DNA from: Stenotrophomonas rhizophila
Lineage (GTDB): Bacteria > Pseudomonadota > Gammaproteobacteria > Xanthomonadales > Xanthomonadaceae
DNA: 64,000 nt
Assembly (NCBI RefSeq): GCF_001704155.1
Contig: NZ_CP016294.1
Location: 353,001 to 417,000, forward strand
Direction: 5' to 3'
This document shows positions 62,407 to 64,000 of the stretch, piece by piece (position 1 is the stretch's first letter; the number at the start of each line of letters is the position of its first letter). The translations under genes were made by a program, and so were the position numbers. The notes beneath the pieces were generated by a model, which saw nothing but the letters and a program-made list of their open reading frames with translations, was not told the origin of the DNA and searched no databases.

Positions 62407-64000
62407 ATGAACGGTGACAACGGAACGTCGACCCAGGCCCCACAGCTGCGCGCACTGCTGTTCACCGATCTGTGCGATTCGCTGATCCTGGTGGAACGCA
62501 TCGGCGACAGCGCCGCAGCCGAGCTGTTCCAGCAGCACGACCGGCTGGTGCTGACGCTGCAACAGCAATGGAATGGCCAGCAGATCGACCGTTCCGATGG
62601 CCTGTTCCTGTTGTTCGAACGCGCCATTGATGGCCTGGGTTTCGCGCTGGACTACCAGCGGGAACTGAAGGCGCTGGGCCAGGCGCAGAAGCTCGAGCTG
62701 CGCGCCCGCGCCGGCCTGCACGTGGGTGAAGTCCTTACCTGGGAAAACAGCGCCGAAGCGGTGAAGGCCGGCGCCAAGTCGGTCGAAGTCGAGGGCCTGG
62801 CCAAGCCGATGGCGGCACGGTTGATGATGCTGGCAAGGCCAGGGCAGATCCTGCTGTCGGCCGTCGCCGAGTCACTCACCCATCGCGCCACATCCACCCT
62901 GGGCGAACGCGCCGAGCGGCTGGTCTGGAAGTCGCACGGGCGCTGGCGCTTCAAAGGCATCCCCGCCACCCAGGAAGTCTACGAGGTGGGGGAGATCGGG
63001 GCGGCGCCGCTGCGCATGCCGCGTGGATCAACCAAGGCGCGCCGTGACATTCCGCTCTGGCGTCAGCCTGCCGCGCTGGCGGCCGAGGTACTGGTGTTGG
63101 CCACGGTGGTGGTGGGCGGCTGGCTGCTGCTTCGGCCGGCCCCGGCCATCGCGTTTGCCGAACGCGACTGGGTCGTGGTGGGAGAGGTGCGCAACCTGAC
63201 GGACGAGCGCCTGCTCGATGACAGCCTGGACCAGGCCTTCAGGATCAGCCTGGGGCAGTCGCGCCACGTCAACGTGCTCAGCGATATCAAGGTCCGTGAA
63301 ACGCTGGCCCTGATGCGCAAACCCGACGGGTCGCTGCTGGACCGGCAGACCGCGATCGAGGTGGCGATGCGCGATGGAGCGCGGGCGGTGATCATGCCGT
63401 CGGTGCTGGAAATCAACGGCAAGCTGCGCGTGACCGTTGAGGTCATCGATCCCGCCAATGGCAACACCGTCTACTCCCACTCTGCCGACGGGCGCGGGCT
63501 GGAATCGGTGTTGACCTCTGCCGACCAGGTCGTTGCCGCGCTGCGCGATGACCTTGGCGAGGCGATGGAAGACATCTCGCGCGACTCGGCACCGTTGCCC
63601 AAGGTCGCGACCCCCAGCATCGATGCGCTGCATGCTTACGCCAAGGGTCTGGCTGCGATGTCGACGCAGGATTTCGATAGTGCGCTGATGTTCTTCAAGC
63701 AGGCCGCCACTGTCGATCCCGGCTTTGCGTTCGCCTACGTAGGCATGATGCGCATCCGCTACGGGCAGGGCCACCTCGAAGAGGCGCGCAGCCTGTTCAA
63801 CACGGCCAACGGGCTTCCAGACCGCCTTACGCCGCGCGAGCGGCTGTATCTGCAGGCGTGGGGGTCGCAGTTCGCCGGTGCCGCCATGCCCGCGGTGGCC
63901 GAGCAGTGGCGGATGTTGACGGAGCTGTACCCGGACGATTACGCCGGGCACATGAATTACTCCAGTGCCCTGTACGTGATGGGCAAGTACGATGCCGCGC
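62407..64000 (+). CDS. Class III nucleotide cyclase-TPR protein (partial, C-terminus outside window)
   Basis: The visible 531 residues contain a class III cyclase domain (about 12-190; metal-binding LFTDLCDS and the second Asp in DRSDGLFLLF, then RARAGLHVGEV), one transmembrane helix (about 222-242), a domain with AFAERDWVVVGEVRN, and TPR-like repeats from about 390 (DALHAYAKGLAAMSTQDFDSA). The layout resembles the putative peptide-modification-system cyclases known from Xanthomonadaceae. This is a resemblance, not a confirmed hit. It follows the GGDEF gene by 12 bp, so its cyclic nucleotide could be the ligand of that protein. Confidence 0.8.
   Translation, partial: MNGDNGTSTQAPQLRALLFTDLCDSLILVERIGDSAAAELFQQHDRLVLTLQQQWNGQQIDRSDGLFLLFERAIDGLGFALDYQRELKALGQAQKLELRARAGLHVGEVLTWENSAEAVKAGAKSVEVEGLAKPMAARLMMLARPGQILLSAVAESLTHRATSTLGERAERLVWKSHGRWRFKGIPATQEVYEVGEIGAAPLRMPRGSTKARRDIPLWRQPAALAAEVLVLATVVVGGWLLLRPAPAIAFAERDWVVVGEVRNLTDERLLDDSLDQAFRISLGQSRHVNVLSDIKVRETLALMRKPDGSLLDRQTAIEVAMRDGARAVIMPSVLEINGKLRVTVEVIDPANGNTVYSHSADGRGLESVLTSADQVVAALRDDLGEAMEDISRDSAPLPKVATPSIDALHAYAKGLAAMSTQDFDSALMFFKQAATVDPGFAFAYVGMMRIRYGQGHLEEARSLFNTANGLPDRLTPRERLYLQAWGSQFAGAAMPAVAEQWRMLTELYPDDYAGHMNYSSALYVMGKYDAA

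Noticed and set aside
1-64000. CRISPR arrays, rRNA and tRNA genes
   Set aside because: No regularly spaced direct repeats, and no conserved rRNA or tRNA segments were recognised by eye; a dedicated tRNA scan was not possible.

Overview
The window is dense, high-GC bacterial chromosome (about 50 protein genes in 64 kb) with short intergenic gaps. It looks like Stenotrophomonas or a close Xanthomonadaceae relative. The main reasons are a complete oleABCD olefin cluster, many short palindromes headed by GTAG (the REP type known from Stenotrophomonas), a THI-element-controlled TonB receptor plus PnuC-type transporter, and many TonB receptors and LysR regulators. No rRNA, tRNA, CRISPR array, transposase or phage gene was recognised.

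Layout. 1-4.2 kb: three alpha/beta hydrolases and a short-chain dehydrogenase around a LysR regulator. 4.4-8.8 kb: an HD-domain protein and a propeller-type histidine kinase with a NarL-type regulator. 8.9-13.8 kb: a tetR-mfp-rnd efflux operon with a well-formed promoter and double operator. 13.9-18.4 kb: a TonB receptor coupled to a Tat-exported phospholipase C. 18.4-22.5 kb: a thiamine-salvage locus with TPP riboswitch, TonB receptor, PnuT-like permease and an APH-fold kinase. 22.5-26.9 kb: an EvgS/EvgA-like phosphorelay. 26.9-30.9 kb: cytochrome c, ETF-ubiquinone oxidoreductase, glutaryl-CoA dehydrogenase and trmL. 31-35.3 kb: a secreted repeat protein, an M16 peptidase and a small lipoprotein. 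35.4-40.7 kb: oleA, oleB, an opposed ykgJ-type gene, oleC and oleD. 40.7-49.4 kb: housekeeping genes (ddl, ubiJ-ubiB, truC, arfB, an acyltransferase, dcp). 49.5-53.6 kb: two degenerate AroQ-like proteins, a signal peptidase, an MFS exporter and a LysR regulator. 53.6-56.8 kb: a lower-GC two-gene module. 56.9-61.0 kb: the glyoxylate shunt (LysR, aceB, aceA). 61.3-64.0 kb: a cNMP-binding GGDEF protein and a class III cyclase-TPR protein cut by the window end.

The best candidate for an undescribed system is the module at 53623-56804. It is an Hsp70/actin-fold ATPase without a recognisable substrate-binding domain, preceded by an overlapping gene for a helical partner of unknown family, in DNA of visibly lower GC than its surroundings (32/60 G+C in 54001-54060 against 46/60 in 53401-53460). 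Its position suggests horizontal acquisition. A defence or stress role is only a hypothesis. Secondary candidates are the AroQ-like pair, the secreted V-x-V-R-P repeat protein, and the second-messenger locus at the right edge, which may belong to a peptide-modification system continuing outside the window.

Functions were assigned by reading motifs and family resemblance. No database search was run.
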